Origin: Rhynchopus euleeides
Taxonomy: Eukaryota > Euglenozoa > Diplonemea > Diplonemida > Diplonemidae
NCBI GenBank assembly: GCA_963210315.1
Contig: OY723243.1
Span: forward strand, 1,550,001 to 1,614,000
Reading direction: 5' to 3'
DNA length: 64,000 bases
Below, piece after piece: positions 32,096 through 42,974 of the stretch. The number at the start of each line of letters is the position of its first letter. Position 1 is the first letter of the stretch. The notes under the pieces were generated by a model. That model made no database searches and was not told the DNA's origin. It saw nothing but the letters and a program-made list of their open reading frames with translations. The position numbers and the translations under genes were made by a program.

Positions 32096-34257
32096 TTGTG
32101 CGCCAAAAAACAGGTTACGCTCTTCATTTGGCTGCGTTCAACGAAAAAAAAGACACTTCTTTCTGGAGTTTAGCTAGCACGATTCAGTTGGTCAAATCAT
32201 TTGTCTGGTTTCTTCTGCCCCCCACCCCCGTGCAAGGTCATGTGCCCCATCCCATCGCTTGTTGTCTTGATTGCAGGGCTCCGCACTTTTTTGCTGTGCA
32301 TGTTTGCGCTTCTCGCCTCCACACACCACCCTGGGGGGAGGGACAGAGGGCGGAGGGGGCTACACACTTACACAACCGATTCGGTCAAACAATGCCACGT
32401 CATCCCCATTGGGGTCCTGGACCGCGGCCTCTCTCCCAGCGAATTGGTGTCGTCATCAGGCAGGCTAAGTAGTTGTCTACACAGGACATTGGTTTTAAGG
32501 GGGGTCTGAGTTCTGCGGAACTGGCTTCAAGGGACGCCCCCTCGTAATGACTGGGTGGATGGAGCCAAGTAATACCAGGTGGTCGGACACCGGAACTCTC
32601 GGCATTTATTAGTCGCGGGAGCTGTGTCCGTGTGGTAGGTGACCCCTTCCGATTCCACTGATTCCACTCTTGAACATGTAGTGTTGAAAGATACTTGGTG
32701 TTCTGATGTTTTACAGGGTACTTGACAAAGGAAAGAGGGTGGTCAGTCTTGTGATCCACCCTGAATCCTTCCTGTGAGCAGCAGATCCACAACACCTTGA
32801 CTTCTTTCAGCGGCTGTATTGATATTGCCTGACACAGCAAACATGATTCAATTGGAGGAACAAGCCTCGTACACCAGCGGCCCAAAAGGTGGATTTCATG
32901 GTTTTAGGATTTCCCTTACTACTGATGGTGTAGAGACTACAAAGCCTGACCTGATGACGCCGCGTGAGAAGGGACCTCGGTGCGGGGTGGCGTGAAGATC
33001 CTGCCTGAGTGCCCTCGTCGGGACCCGCGGTAAACCGTGGCGTTCCCCCCGAGGCAAGTCCAGGACGAAGGTTGCAGATAACCGCTGCACCTCTTCGTCC
33101 AAAAGGAGCTCGCAGGATAGGGGAACTGCCCACACCCCACTCACGACAGTGTATCCGAAAGGTGCACTGCGCGTGTGGTGGCGGTGTCGGGTCCAGACCC
33201 ACCTCGTTCCCCATGCCCGTCAGTTGTTGCCCCTGCAGGGGTGGCTGCTGTCTGGCATGGGGGGCGCCCTCCCTGCCTTGCAAGGAAAAATGTAGAACGG
33301 CATGCTGCCCGTTTCTTCATTTTTTCACCTTGCCTGGCAGGGGGGGGCCCACCCTCACGGGGGGAAAAAGAGGAACGGCATGCTGCCCGTTCACTCTTTT
33401 TTCCTCCCGTCGTGGGTGGGCCCACTTCCGGCCATAAAATGGAAATGGAGGTACATGAAATGGAGGTACATATACAAGCCAGAACACATCGAAGACCTGG
33501 CTGATGCCACCTACATAGCGCCTGACACCCACCGGATGACGTGGTTGGCAAGCAACATGCATTGCAACCCTCAGATGTGGTGTGTTGGGGCATTTTCTTT
33601 TCCAACCTCCCACACAGTGGCACTGTCCGGTACCAAACGGTGGCACAAAATTTAGGTACCCCAATTCGGGCACCTGAGGTGCCCGGAATGGTGGAAAAGT
33701 GGGGTTCGATGGGTTTCCGGACCGATCTGGGGGGGTTTGGAGGGTTTACGGGGGCTTTGGGGCCTCTGCGCCGGTTTTTTGAAAAATCGTGTTTGTCACC
33801 CCCATTTGACCCCCCCTACCCCCCCCCCCCCCCCATCTTCTCTCTTCTCAACGCAACAAGGTATCGTGCTGAAGCCTTGTGGTATATTATTCCTGCTTTT
33901 TTTTTGCTCGGCACAGCCCACACTCCAGCACTGGGGGTAAAAAAAAACACACCTGCCTGCTGTGCTGGATCTTGCGAACAAACAGCCCCTGAGGTCCCCC
34001 ATTCCCCCCTATCCAGCAGGGCACGTATAGTTTGTTTTCACCTTTGTTTGCGTGATGGCACAACCCTCCTCTCCCCCCCCCTCCCCAAGCGATAGATCGC
34101 ACCAGCAACCCCTGCTGGTGTTTGGGGGGGGAGAGAGTCGGGGGGTGTTTTGACTGTGTATGGATTTGTGTTCTGGCGACAAATAGGCGGGGAGGTGCGA
34201 GAAGAAAAAATCGGAAAAAAAAATGCCCCGTGGCAACAAAAAAAATTACCGTATAAT
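32096..34257. other. Intergenic, no gene seen
   Basis: Short frames only. Around 33290-33395 two related stretches carry GAACGGCATGCTGCCCGTT, a palindromic unit, about 80 bp apart. Long C runs are at 33820-33834. No domain or RNA gene is recognised. Confidence 0.4.
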
Positions 34258-35262
34258 TGGTGCCCCTGATTTACCCCTTTTTCACTACGCACAAACTACG
34301 CAATCTGGGGGGGGGGGTCTCGCTTTTTGGTCCCCCCCCAGTTTTTTTTGGTCCCCCTTTCTGTGTGGCTACTGAGACGGGACTGGAGGCACTGCGCTGA
34401 CCGAGCAAAAAATTATTGCCAGAACTCACTATACACCGTACGAAAGAACGCACGACATGTGGGGCGGGACTCCAGAAACACCTGGGCAAGGTTGCCCCAT
34501 GCCCAGAAACACCTGAGAAGGAAGTGAGTTCCAGGAGCCGCGTAGAACACCCTCGAGATTGTGAATGATGATACGATCACAGCCTTCAGGGCGCTGCGAG
34601 GTGCCACCCTGAAGGTGGCCCTTGACATCAAGGAGAGCGTCGGCCGAGGGGTCGACGAAAAGCTGAAGAAGGCGCTACTGGCACTGGATCCCGCGGGGTA
34701 TACGGAGGTCACCGCCACACAGGCAACCTCCGCTGACAACGTCCAGGAGACGTTATCCGAGGGGATCACAACGGCACTAGAGATCTGTGTCACGGGATCC
34801 AGGCGCCCACTCTCCCTCGACGGTCTGGGGATTGTTGTTGGGTATGGTGTCGTTTCCTGCAGCTGCAAAAAAGCGTAGCAACTGTGCTTCCTTCTTCCTT
34901 AATGATGCGTTGACGCTTCCACCCGGAGGAGCTGAAGCAGGCACCGCTTAATGATGCGTTGATGCTTCCACCCGACGAGCTGAAGCAGGCACCGCGCCAA
35001 AGGGCACCCCCAAAGAGACCTGCAAAGACTGCGTCGAAACCCGCACCGAAGGCTGCCAGCGCTGCAGCACCTGAAGAACCTGCAGCACCTGCAGCACCTG
35101 AAGCGCCTGCACCCTCACTGACCCCGGAACAGCAAGAACTCCTTGAGTTTGGGGTCCCGGCATAGAGACAGAGAATGGCTGAGTAAATCAAAAAATGAGA
35201 CCCCCCCCCCCCCCCTTTTCACTACGCACAAACTACGCAATATGGGGTCGTCAGGGGCACCA
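34258..35262 (+). mobile_element. 1-kb TIR unit carrying a coding remnant
   Basis: TGGTGCCCCTGA (34259) is inverted as TCAGGGGCACCA at the right end (35251-35262). Just inside each end is CACTACGCACAAACTACGCAAT, in direct orientation (~34284 and ~35219), followed or preceded by long G or C runs. GTATA flanks both sides. No transposase is seen. The right end touches MITE copy 3. Confidence 0.55.
34413..35165 (+). pseudogene. Coding-like remnant of unknown origin
   Basis: The best part, 34561-34878, gives 105 residues with ordinary protein composition (DDTITAFRALRGATLKVAL... and ALLALDPAGYTEV). Downstream, 34959-35165 encodes a Lys/Ala/Pro-rich tail ending LLEFGVPA. A ~50-bp unit around AATGATGCGTTGA is duplicated at 34900-34995. 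The pieces are not one open frame. I recognise no domain; its position inside the TIR unit suggests captured or element-borne sequence. Confidence 0.35.
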
Positions 35263-35604
35263 GTATACGTAAATATTATGGAACGTAAATATTATGGAAC
35301 GGGCCCATTTTTGGCCGGTCCGTTCCATAATATTTACGTTCCATAATATTTACAGGGCCAGTTGGGGACTCGGTGGTGAGGACGGCTTGTGTCAGGAATC
35401 GCGCGAAAAGTGCACGAGTAGGTCCCGTCAGGGACTCTGTATGCCGTCCGATCACCTGGTCCAAGTCCCCGAGTCGCAGAAAGCCCTGTAAATATTATGG
35501 AACGAAAAAAATCTGGAACGCCAACCCACCAGCGTTCCAAAATATTTACGTTCCATAATATTTACGTTCCATAATATTTACGTTCCAAAATATTTACGTA
35601 TACG
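35262..35604 (-). mobile_element. MITE-like element, copy 3
   Basis: Same orientation and nearly the same sequence as copy 2 (31059-31372), with one extra TAAATATTTTGGAACG-type unit at its right end. The neighbouring 2.0-kb element starts right after its terminal TATACG. Confidence 0.85.
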
Positions 35605-36160
35605 CATACATTGGGCGTTATTCCGTTACCAGTAACGGTAATAACGTTATTTTTGCGTTATTTTTTGACCCCAAAAAAGGCAGCATTTCCCGGTGAATCT
35701 GACCCGAAACTCGGGTCCCTACCCCCCCTAAAAGAATTTTCTTGGGTAAAATATCACTCCAGGGGGCCACTCCGTGATGTCAAAAAATTGGAAAACGTTT
35801 TCTCCTAAAATAACGCGTTATTTTTCCGTTATTTTCATGAAAACTTGCGTTATTCGGACAATTTTGCGGGCGGATGGTGTAGTTTTTGGTGGAGATGGCT
35901 CCAGAATACCCCCCTGGGACCATTTTTTGGATAATAACGCACGGACATGTCGAGTTTCGTGAAAAAATCATGTTTTTTGGCTTTTTCAAGGCAAATACTG
36001 CAGAAACCCCTGCAACCTTGCAGCATCCAATGTTCCTGGAGTGAAATTTGGAGTGAAAATCACTCCAAAATCACTCAGTGTGGACGCAGAAGTGAATCCT
36101 TCAGGAATACACCCGCACACCTCACATTGGCGGTGTATAAACCACCTGATATTTTTACTC

Positions 36161-36194
36161 GTTACGAGCGACGAAGTAGCGCGAAGTAGCGACG
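36161..36194 (+). repeat. Family A fragment
   Basis: GTTACGAGCGACGAAGTAGC, only the first ~35 bp of family A, inside the 2.0-kb TIR element. Confidence 0.6.
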
Positions 36195-36365
36195 TGCCCA
36201 TTTTTTCCCGGTCCGTTCTAAAATAGTTACGTTCCAAAAGTCCGTTACTGGTGCTGTCAAAGACGCTTCGCACAATATACGCACGAACTACCCAAAGTAC
36301 GCTCGGGCTACGCACGAAGTACGCAGGAACTACGCAATTTGAACTTTCTTGCACCCCCCAGTCAT

Positions 36366-36424
36366 TATTTGCACGCACTCCAGGTCCCATATTTGCACCA
36401 GTGCAAATATGAGACCTGGAGTGC
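36366..36424. repeat. 24-bp stem inverted repeat
   Basis: GCACTCCAGGTCCCATATTT then GCAC, a 2-base centre, and GTGCAAATATGAGACCTGGA then GTGC. The arms pair almost perfectly. Confidence 0.8.
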
Positions 36425-36586
36425 AAATATGAGGAATTTCCGAGTTCGTCGTGATGTGCAAAACATGACTGGGTTGTGCAAGAAACCATCATCTGCACCC
36501 CGTATCGGCCTCAATTGCACCCTCGTGCAGGTAAAAAAAGGCCTCGGGCCTCCGGCCCTCGGACCGTTTTTTAATTACGCACACGA

Positions 36587-36688
36587 CCTTCGCGCGGAAA
36601 GTGTCATTCAGCCCTGCCAAACGTGCTCTACACACCACCCCCTTCATCAGGCAAGTGGGTTTGTAAGGGTGTGTGGAAGCGTCAACGC
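36587..36688 (+). repeat. Dispersed repeat family B, copy 2
   Basis: Nearly identical to 66-180 apart from a few bases. It lies inside the 2.0-kb TIR element. Confidence 0.75.
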
Positions 36689-37317
36689 TCGGGTGCAGGA
36701 AATTTACATTTTGGTCGCAAATGGCGTTACACATGCACTATGCACAACGTGTGCACGATTTCGGCAGAACTACGCACAACCAACGCAATTTGGACCTTTC
36801 AACAACACCATTCACGGTACTTCGATTTTGGGTGGGAAAGATGGGGCAAGGAAGTGGCAAAAACTGCGAAGAAGGTCGAAAATTTTCACATTTTCATCAG
36901 AAACCATATTCAACGGATTCCAATTTTCGGGTGAAATCAAGCAGGTTGGCACAATGGCTCATGTTCACCCAAAAATGCACCTACCAAACCTCTTTTGCTT
37001 GATTTTTGGGACGGCATGGGTGATCCAGAGGCCAAAAATCACGATTTTTTCACCAATTCCTTCGACAACGGACAGTTCCAGACCACAAGGACCACATTTT
37101 GGGGTCAGAATTTTCTCGGTCAAAAAATTCGAAAAATCTGAAATCTCTCGGAATTTTGAGCATTTTTTGAGATTGGCATGCCCATTTTAGACCCTTTGCG
37201 TGGCTCTAAACCCAAAAATTTGCTCGAAAATGGCCTCAAATAGCCTAAAACAGCCCATTCTGGCCACCCCGAAAAAAAAATTCGAAAAGGGTCCCCCTAT
37301 AGAAGTTGCCCAAAAAT

Positions 37318-37590
37318 ACCGAAAATAACGCGGTATTACCGGTAATAACGGTAATAACGTTACCGATAACGTTATTACCGTTACTGATAACGGTATTACC
37401 GTTACCGATAACGGTAATAACGGTAATAACGTTACCGATAACGTTATTACCGTTCCTGATAACGGTAATAACGCGGAAAAATAACGTTACCGATTTTCGG
37501 ATAACGTTATTCGGCCGTTCTGGAACGTTATTAACGGTAAGTTATTTTACCGAAAAAATAACGGTATTACCGTTACTGGTAACGCAATAA
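37318..37590. repeat. AACGGTAATAACGTTACCG palindromic array
   Basis: Units AACGGTAATAACG and CGTTACCGATAACG alternate in both orientations, forming the inner part of the right inverted repeat of the 2.0-kb element. A shorter equivalent lies at 35612-35660. Confidence 0.75.
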
Positions 37591-37609
37591 CGCCCGATGT
37601 ATGTATACG

Positions 37610-38613
37610 GTAAATACAAACAAAACACTGTGCACCGCCACCCATCTGCCTGGAAGGAAATTGCTCGGGTGTGGCGGTCGTCGTTGCACCCCACCCAACA
37701 ATGCAAAACCACAGCAAAGAGAGGCAATAAAAATCTGTGCGTCTGCCTGATGCCCGTCTTTTTGTGTGCCCTTTTCCTTTGGCTTGGGGGTTCCCCTCCT
37801 TGGGTTAAAACCCCACCAACCAACCCTCCCCCCCCTCATGACGTGCGTCTGTTTGAAGGCATGAATTCCTTCAGGACATCTGGATCCGGTGGCTGTGTGT
37901 GTCGGGGTGGGGTGTGGGGGGATGGGTGTGATTGGTATTACCCTCCCCTCCCCCTGTCCTTGACCCCCCCCCCCCATCTTCTCTCCCCAAAGCTCCCCTC
38001 CCAAGACAAAATCTTCTGCCTTAGTTTGGTAGAATTTGGCAATCTGAGCCATTGGTGTGACAATGTGGTCTTGTGTGTACAGTGGAGATCGCAGTAAAGA
38101 CCAAAGGCGATCGGTGCGTTCTCCGCAGCAAAAAAAAATACAAAAATGTGTGTCTGATCTACACTCCTCCAAAAAAAAGACTTTCACGTGTGTGTGTGTG
38201 TTTGGGTGTGTTGGTTTGGATTTTGGTGGATAGGCTTTGCACATTCATAAACACATTGTGTCTATGTCCCGTCTCTCGGCCTCTCTGGTTACGCCCGTGA
38301 TGCACATCTTTACTACACTTGGGATTGGCCAGTGTACCCGACATCAACAACACCCACACGCACACCCTGAGTCAGCCCAAATCTAAAAGGCGTGCGCCCC
38401 CCCCGCCCCGGGGGCATCGTTGAGCAGGGCTGGGAAGGGGGTTGTTGCGTTCAGTAGCTGATGTCTCTGGCAGCCCGTTTGCCGGATGCGAAAAAGGGTG
38501 GGGTGGGGTGGGGGGTGGGATGCGGGTTTCTCGCTAGCCTATCTCTAGGTGCAATGTCAGAGCGTTGCAGGCTGGTGGGGTGGGGGTAGTGTAAGTAGGA
38601 TGCACACAGGACA

Positions 38614-38656
<43 letters not shown>

Positions 38657-38929
38657 CCCCGATATTTATATTTATGAAAAACACACAGAATTCAACGGAG
38701 AAGCAGAAGAATGCCAATGGGATGAAAAAAATGATTCTCGAGTTAATCTGGAGGTGCACGCTTCGCAACGAAAAAAAATTGGTAACCGGGGCCCTTCGCT
38801 CCTCCACCCCATCCCGCCCCTCTTTTGCTCAGCCACCGTTGAAAAATGCGGCTGCAGTCCATGAACGCCAGCCACTTCCACTCTGCTCTGCTCTGCTTCC
38901 GTTGCATGTTCTCCCACCCACTTCCCACC
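37610..38929. other. Intergenic, no gene seen
   Basis: Short frames, C runs and a (CA)n tract of ~50 bases at 38608-38655. It ends at the likely trans-splice acceptor CTTCCCACCAG (38921-38931) before the PPR-like gene. Confidence 0.45.
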
Positions 38930-38991
38930 AGGCAATGCCCTTCCGTGAGAGGCACACCTCTCTCGGCTGGATACCCATACTCTCCTGATCG

Positions 38992-40179
38992 ATGTTGCGC
39001 CGCAACTGGACGCTGCTTGCCCGCACAGCTGAGGATAGGTTGGTATCTGCTGCAGTTCAGCAGGAGCGGCTGCAGTTCCTCGACAATGTGGACGGGCTGT
39101 GCGATCGCAAACTCGCGCACCTCCTCCGGCAGAAGAGTCTGACCATCAGTCAGATGCGCCCCGTGTTCGATGTGCTTTCGAAGAAACCAGGCATGGGCCC
39201 CGACACCGCAGCCTTCATCATGGACCGTGCTTCCAAGCAGGACAAGAGCTTCTCCCTGCTGTGGGACGTCGTGCTGCTGTGCGGCACGCGGCGCATTCCC
39301 GTGACCCCTGCTGCCGTGTCGCACCTCGTGGCAAGCCTTGCCCACAGCGGGGGTGAAAGGCGGCAGCGCAACCGAGCCTTTGCCATTGCCAAACACGTCC
39401 ACTCGCAGTTTGGCCTGTCGCAGGCGGTGGCGGAGGAGGTGCTCAGCATCTTCGTGCCCTACCGGGAGGAGTTTGAGCTGGTGATGCACGAAGCCCCGCA
39501 GCAGCTGGGCCTGGCGTGGACGAGCAGCGCGTATGCCATGCGCCTGCAGGCGTGTGCGGTGTCTGCTGACGAGGCGCTGGCGCTGTGGGGGCAGCTCCGG
39601 CACGACTCGCAAGCGGCTGCGACAAGTATCAGTGTGCTGCTCGCTGTGGTGGATGTCTGCCTCCGCTATCGCGACCCCGACGCGGCACGCGATGCGCTTG
39701 TCGTCGCAGCGGCACAGCATGGCGTTGCCTCAGCAGCAGCCTGGCTGCCCCTGCTGCGCGCCAACCGATGTGTCAGCGCGCATTCGGTGAAGAAGACACG
39801 CGATCTGATGATCGCACACGGCGTGACACCCACCTTCAAATGCCTCCTGCTCTATCTGGAGGCGTGTGTGGATTCCTGCCGGGAGCGGGGCGACATGTGG
39901 CATATGGAGGCGGTGTCCGTTGCGACGAAGATGCGGGATATGAACGGGCAGCACAACCCTGTGGAGTTCGTCAGAACTCTGGAGGTGCTGATGGAGAAGA
40001 CGGGCCAGCCCGACCGCCTTGCCGATCTCCTTTCCGCAAGCGGCACGCAGGCGACGTGGCTGCAGAACTGGGACAGCTTTCTCAAGCAGCAACCCAGCCA
40101 GCGCAGGCCTGCGGTGGCGAAGCCCTTGACACCGCGCCGCACGGTGCACGGCGTCCCCCCTCTAGCCTCTGCCGCGTGA
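38992..40179 (+). CDS. PPR-like helical-repeat protein, probably mitochondrial
   Basis: A single exon of 395 residues. The N-terminus MLRRNWTLLARTAEDR is basic, hydroxylated and lacks acids for the first ten or more residues, as in mitochondrial presequences. The rest is all-helical with ~35-residue periodicity. Elements such as AHSVKKTRDLMIAHGVTPTF and VVDVCLRYRDPDAARDALVV resemble degenerate pentatricopeptide units. PPR proteins bind organelle RNA; whether this one does is inference. There is no other domain, and the C-terminal ~40 residues are Pro/Ala-rich and basic. A pyrimidine tract ending CCACCAG lies ~60 nt upstream. It is the first of nine + strand genes, and the next start is 261 nt downstream. 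Confidence 0.7.
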   Translation: MLRRNWTLLARTAEDRLVSAAVQQERLQFLDNVDGLCDRKLAHLLRQKSLTISQMRPVFDVLSKKPGMGPDTAAFIMDRASKQDKSFSLLWDVVLLCGTRRIPVTPAAVSHLVASLAHSGGERRQRNRAFAIAKHVHSQFGLSQAVAEEVLSIFVPYREEFELVMHEAPQQLGLAWTSSAYAMRLQACAVSADEALALWGQLRHDSQAAATSISVLLAVVDVCLRYRDPDAARDALVVAAAQHGVASAAAWLPLLRANRCVSAHSVKKTRDLMIAHGVTPTFKCLLLYLEACVDSCRERGDMWHMEAVSVATKMRDMNGQHNPVEFVRTLEVLMEKTGQPDRLADLLSASGTQATWLQNWDSFLKQQPSQRRPAVAKPLTPRRTVHGVPPLASAA

Positions 40180-40440
40180 CCTCCAAACACCCCCCTGCTT
40201 TCTTCCGTCTCGGATGCCGGCCCGCAGTTTTTTGGGTGTAGATGGAGTAGAGCCGATAACCCTCCCACCCCATCCCATCCCATCCACCCCACCCTCCCTT
40301 TTCTTCGACTTCGCTGCCCCGTCTCTCTTGGCACCCTCAGTCTCTCTCTGGATCACTCATCACAGCACCACCACCACCACCAACTCCCAGCCACACACAG
40401 CCCTTTATGACGCGCCCCTCTAGGCTGTTGTTGCGTGCCG

Positions 40441-41691
40441 ATGCGAATCGAGCACTTGGCGCTGCGGCACCTCTCAGTTGAGAGTGTCTTTGACACGTTC
40501 GATGCTTGCAGCGTGCGCAATGTCGATGACCTGCGGCGTGCCATGTTTGCGTTGGGCTTCACACCCGACGAGCTACCTTGTGCACTCGCCGAACGCACTC
40601 TGCAGGGTGTCGGGTTTGCGGAGGGCGATGACATGGACATGCAGAGGTTCGGCAACATCGTGTCCTGCCTCTGCAAAGAGGTGGGCCACCCCACCCCGCA
40701 GCCGCAGGCAAGCTCCGATCAGGACCACCTGGTGTGGGCCGCGCTGGGCGGGGAGGACGGGGTCACAGCTGCAGACATCAAGCAGACCTGCGCACACTTC
40801 GGCCTCAACCCGCTCTACCTGCGGCGCTCCGTCGACAGCCAGAAGTTCCTGACGCCTGCAGAGGTGGGTAGCCTCCTGGAGGGCGAGAGCAACAGCGCCG
40901 TGCCCAGCGAGGCAACCACACCTCCCGAGAGCGTGGCAGGAACGCCTTTGAGCCGTGCGCCATCGCACATCGCGAAGCTGCGCGGCATCGTCACCGCAGC
41001 ACGGGTGCTGCAGAAGAAGCGCGCCTCCGAAGCGTCGCGCGCCAGCCTGAAAACATCAGGGAGTGCGGCGACTCTGCGCTACGTGGCGTCGCACATTTCA
41101 TCGACACAGCAGGGCAGCCCTGCACCCTCCAGCAGGCAGGTGCCCGACGGCGAGCAGGGCTACGATGAGGATGTGGTGTCGGAGGGGTCGTCAGAGCAGG
41201 CCTCGGCTGCTTCCAACTCAGAGGCTGTGCCTGTGGAGCCTGTGCTGAGCCCTGCCGATACTGTCCCTCAGGGCGGAGGGGCGCCGAGCGGGTTGGAGCG
41301 TGGCGTGTGGAGGCCGTGGTCTGCGGGGAGCCGGCGGCCCGTCGCGCAAGCGTCGCTGCCGACCGTGCCGCGGTCGCCCCGCCTGCGGCAGACTCGTGTG
41401 ACGGCCATGTCGCGAGCTTCCCACCTCTCCCACCTGGAGGGGTCCGGCAAGCCGCCCGACTGGATGACGCGTATGAGGCGCTGGACCTGCACCGGGAAGT
41501 CTGGCCAGCGGCGTGGCAAATCCGGGTCATGGGGTGCGCCTCCGGTGCGCCCGTTGAACCCTCTTCCCAGAGATGTGCCGTGTAGGGATGTGATGGTGGA
41601 GGAGAGCCTCGCAGTGCGGGTGCTTAAGTTGCACGCCTTGCCGCAGCGTGGTTTGCCAACCCATGCGGCTTGGCGCGCGCCGTGGGTGTGA
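40441..41691 (+). CDS. EF-hand-like protein with long disordered tail
   Basis: A single exon of 416 residues. I chose the ATG at 40441, giving MRIEHL; the frame opens slightly earlier with no ATG. Residues ~10-135 resemble two pairs of calmodulin-type helices: SVESVFDTFDACSVRNVDDL then LGFTPDELPCALAERTL and LGGEDGVTAADIKQTCAHFG. No loop has the full DxDxDG calcium set, so calcium binding is doubtful. The remaining ~280 residues are Ser, Pro and Arg-rich and probably disordered. It could be a cytoskeletal adaptor, but I recognise no named family. It sits between the PPR-like gene (261 nt away) and the reductase (272 nt away). CTCTAG at 40419-40422 may be its trans-splice acceptor. Confidence 0.65.
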   Translation: MRIEHLALRHLSVESVFDTFDACSVRNVDDLRRAMFALGFTPDELPCALAERTLQGVGFAEGDDMDMQRFGNIVSCLCKEVGHPTPQPQASSDQDHLVWAALGGEDGVTAADIKQTCAHFGLNPLYLRRSVDSQKFLTPAEVGSLLEGESNSAVPSEATTPPESVAGTPLSRAPSHIAKLRGIVTAARVLQKKRASEASRASLKTSGSAATLRYVASHISSTQQGSPAPSSRQVPDGEQGYDEDVVSEGSSEQASAASNSEAVPVEPVLSPADTVPQGGGAPSGLERGVWRPWSAGSRRPVAQASLPTVPRSPRLRQTRVTAMSRASHLSHLEGSGKPPDWMTRMRRWTCTGKSGQRRGKSGSWGAPPVRPLNPLPRDVPCRDVMVEESLAVRVLKLHALPQRGLPTHAAWRAPWV

Positions 41692-41963
41692 ACAAAATGG
41701 GGGGTGGGTGGTCGGTTGGGTGGGGGGGAGGGCCGCGAGGTTGTGCTGTGGTGCCCACTGAGGGTCCCGTCGCCTCCGCCGAAAGAGAAGGAGGGTGACA
41801 GCACCGTCCCCGCCCTTGTCTGCCTCGAACACCAGGGTCGGGATATTTTTTTGCCACATTCTGCTTGTCTTGTTGCGTTTCCCCACATCAGCCGTCCACA
41901 CTGCCAGTTCCCGCACCCCCCGACTGCAGGTTCCCTCCGTATCCACCTCTCTTCTCCGCAACA

Positions 41964-42974
41964 ATGACGAACCAGGAGTGGCAGTTTGTGGCGCGCCCGA
42001 CCGGGCTGCCGTCGGATGAGTGCTACAAGCTGGTGGACATCCCGGCTGTGTCTCAGGAGGATGTGAAGGACGAGGAGGTGCTTGTCGAGATGAAGGCGCT
42101 GAGCGTGGACCCCTACCTGCGTGTGCGCATGGACAAGATCGAGGGGAGCTACATCCAGTCCTTCGAGCTTGGGAAGCCTATGGAGAACTTCATCGTTGCG
42201 GAGGTTGTGGCGTCGAAGGCGGAGAAGTTCCCCGTCGGCTCGCACTTGACCGGGTTGCTGCCCTTCCGCAAGCAGCAGATCGTGCCCACGACAGGGCTGA
42301 CCCCGATCACGCCCTCGGAGAAGCTGCCCCTGACGTACTACCTGGGGGTGCTGGGGCTGACGGGGCTGAGCGCCTACCTGCCCATCGTGCACATCGGGAA
42401 GCCCAAGGAGGGGGAGAGCGTGTTTGTGACGGGTGCGGCCGGTGCCGTCGGGATGGCTGCCATCCAGATCTTCAAGAAGATGGGGTGCAAGGTGTACGGC
42501 TGTGCCGGGTCGGACGACAAGGTGGCGCTGCTGCGCGAGCTGGGTGTGGAGGACGCCTTCAACTACAAGACGGTGACGGACTACACGGCGAAGCTGAAGG
42601 AGATGATCCCGAACGGGATCGACATCTACTTCGACAACGTGGGTGGGCCGCTGCTGGACGCGGTGCTCGCCAACATCGCCAACAACGCACGCATCATTGC
42701 CTGCGGCGCCATCTCGCAGTACAACAACACCGGGGAGCCGTACGGCCTCAAGAACGCCTCCAACCTGATCTTCAAGTGCGGCACCATGCAGGGCTTCATC
42801 GTGTTCCAGTGGCTGGCCGATTACGAGGAGGCCATCAAGACCCTTGCAGGGTACGTGCTGGCCGGTGACCTCACGGTGAAGGAGACTGTGCTGCACGGCT
42901 TCGCCGAGATGCCCAAGGCGATGGCCGGGCTGCTGACTGGCGCCAACACCGGGAAGATGGTTGTGACTGTGTAA
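41964..42974 (+). CDS. NADPH-dependent MDR reductase (alkenal/prostaglandin reductase family)
   Basis: A single exon of 336 residues, the usual length of the zinc-free medium-chain reductases such as prostaglandin reductase (LTB4 12-hydroxydehydrogenase) and plant 2-alkenal reductase. Residues ~1-120 are the GroES-like substrate domain (VEMKALSVDPYLRVRM is a family hallmark). Residues ~130-300 are the Rossmann fold: GLTGLSAY, then VTGAAGAVGMAAIQ with the AxxGxxG cofactor turn, DYFDNVGG-like (IDIYFDNVGG), and CGAISQYN. The family reduces the C=C bond of alpha,beta-unsaturated carbonyls with NADPH and detoxifies lipid aldehydes in the cytosol. The exact substrate cannot be read from sequence. 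CTGCAG at 41924-41929 may be the trans-splice acceptor. No introns. Confidence 0.93.
   Translation: MTNQEWQFVARPTGLPSDECYKLVDIPAVSQEDVKDEEVLVEMKALSVDPYLRVRMDKIEGSYIQSFELGKPMENFIVAEVVASKAEKFPVGSHLTGLLPFRKQQIVPTTGLTPITPSEKLPLTYYLGVLGLTGLSAYLPIVHIGKPKEGESVFVTGAAGAVGMAAIQIFKKMGCKVYGCAGSDDKVALLRELGVEDAFNYKTVTDYTAKLKEMIPNGIDIYFDNVGGPLLDAVLANIANNARIIACGAISQYNNTGEPYGLKNASNLIFKCGTMQGFIVFQWLADYEEAIKTLAGYVLAGDLTVKETVLHGFAEMPKAMAGLLTGANTGKMVVTV

Larger units (their letters stand above)
35605..37603. mobile_element. 2.0-kb TIR element with 6-bp TSD, adjoining MITE copy 3
   Basis: The left end CATACATTGGGCGTTATT... is inverted at the right end (...AATAACGCCCGATGTATG, to 37603), with the match running ~50 bp through GTTACCAGTAACGGTAATA. 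TATACG lies immediately outside both ends (35599-35604 and 37604-37609). After the right-hand copy, GGTAAATAC continues as the MITE's end would, so insertion was apparently into the MITE terminus. The inside is AT-rich, includes a fragment of family A and a copy of family B, and has no transposase. Confidence 0.8.

Noticed and set aside
36161-36194. A third full copy of repeat family A
   Set aside because: Only ~35 bp match, so it is called a fragment.
36339-37190. 283-codon + frame
   Set aside because: It crosses a family B repeat and the AT-rich inside of a TIR element, and has no protein-like pattern.
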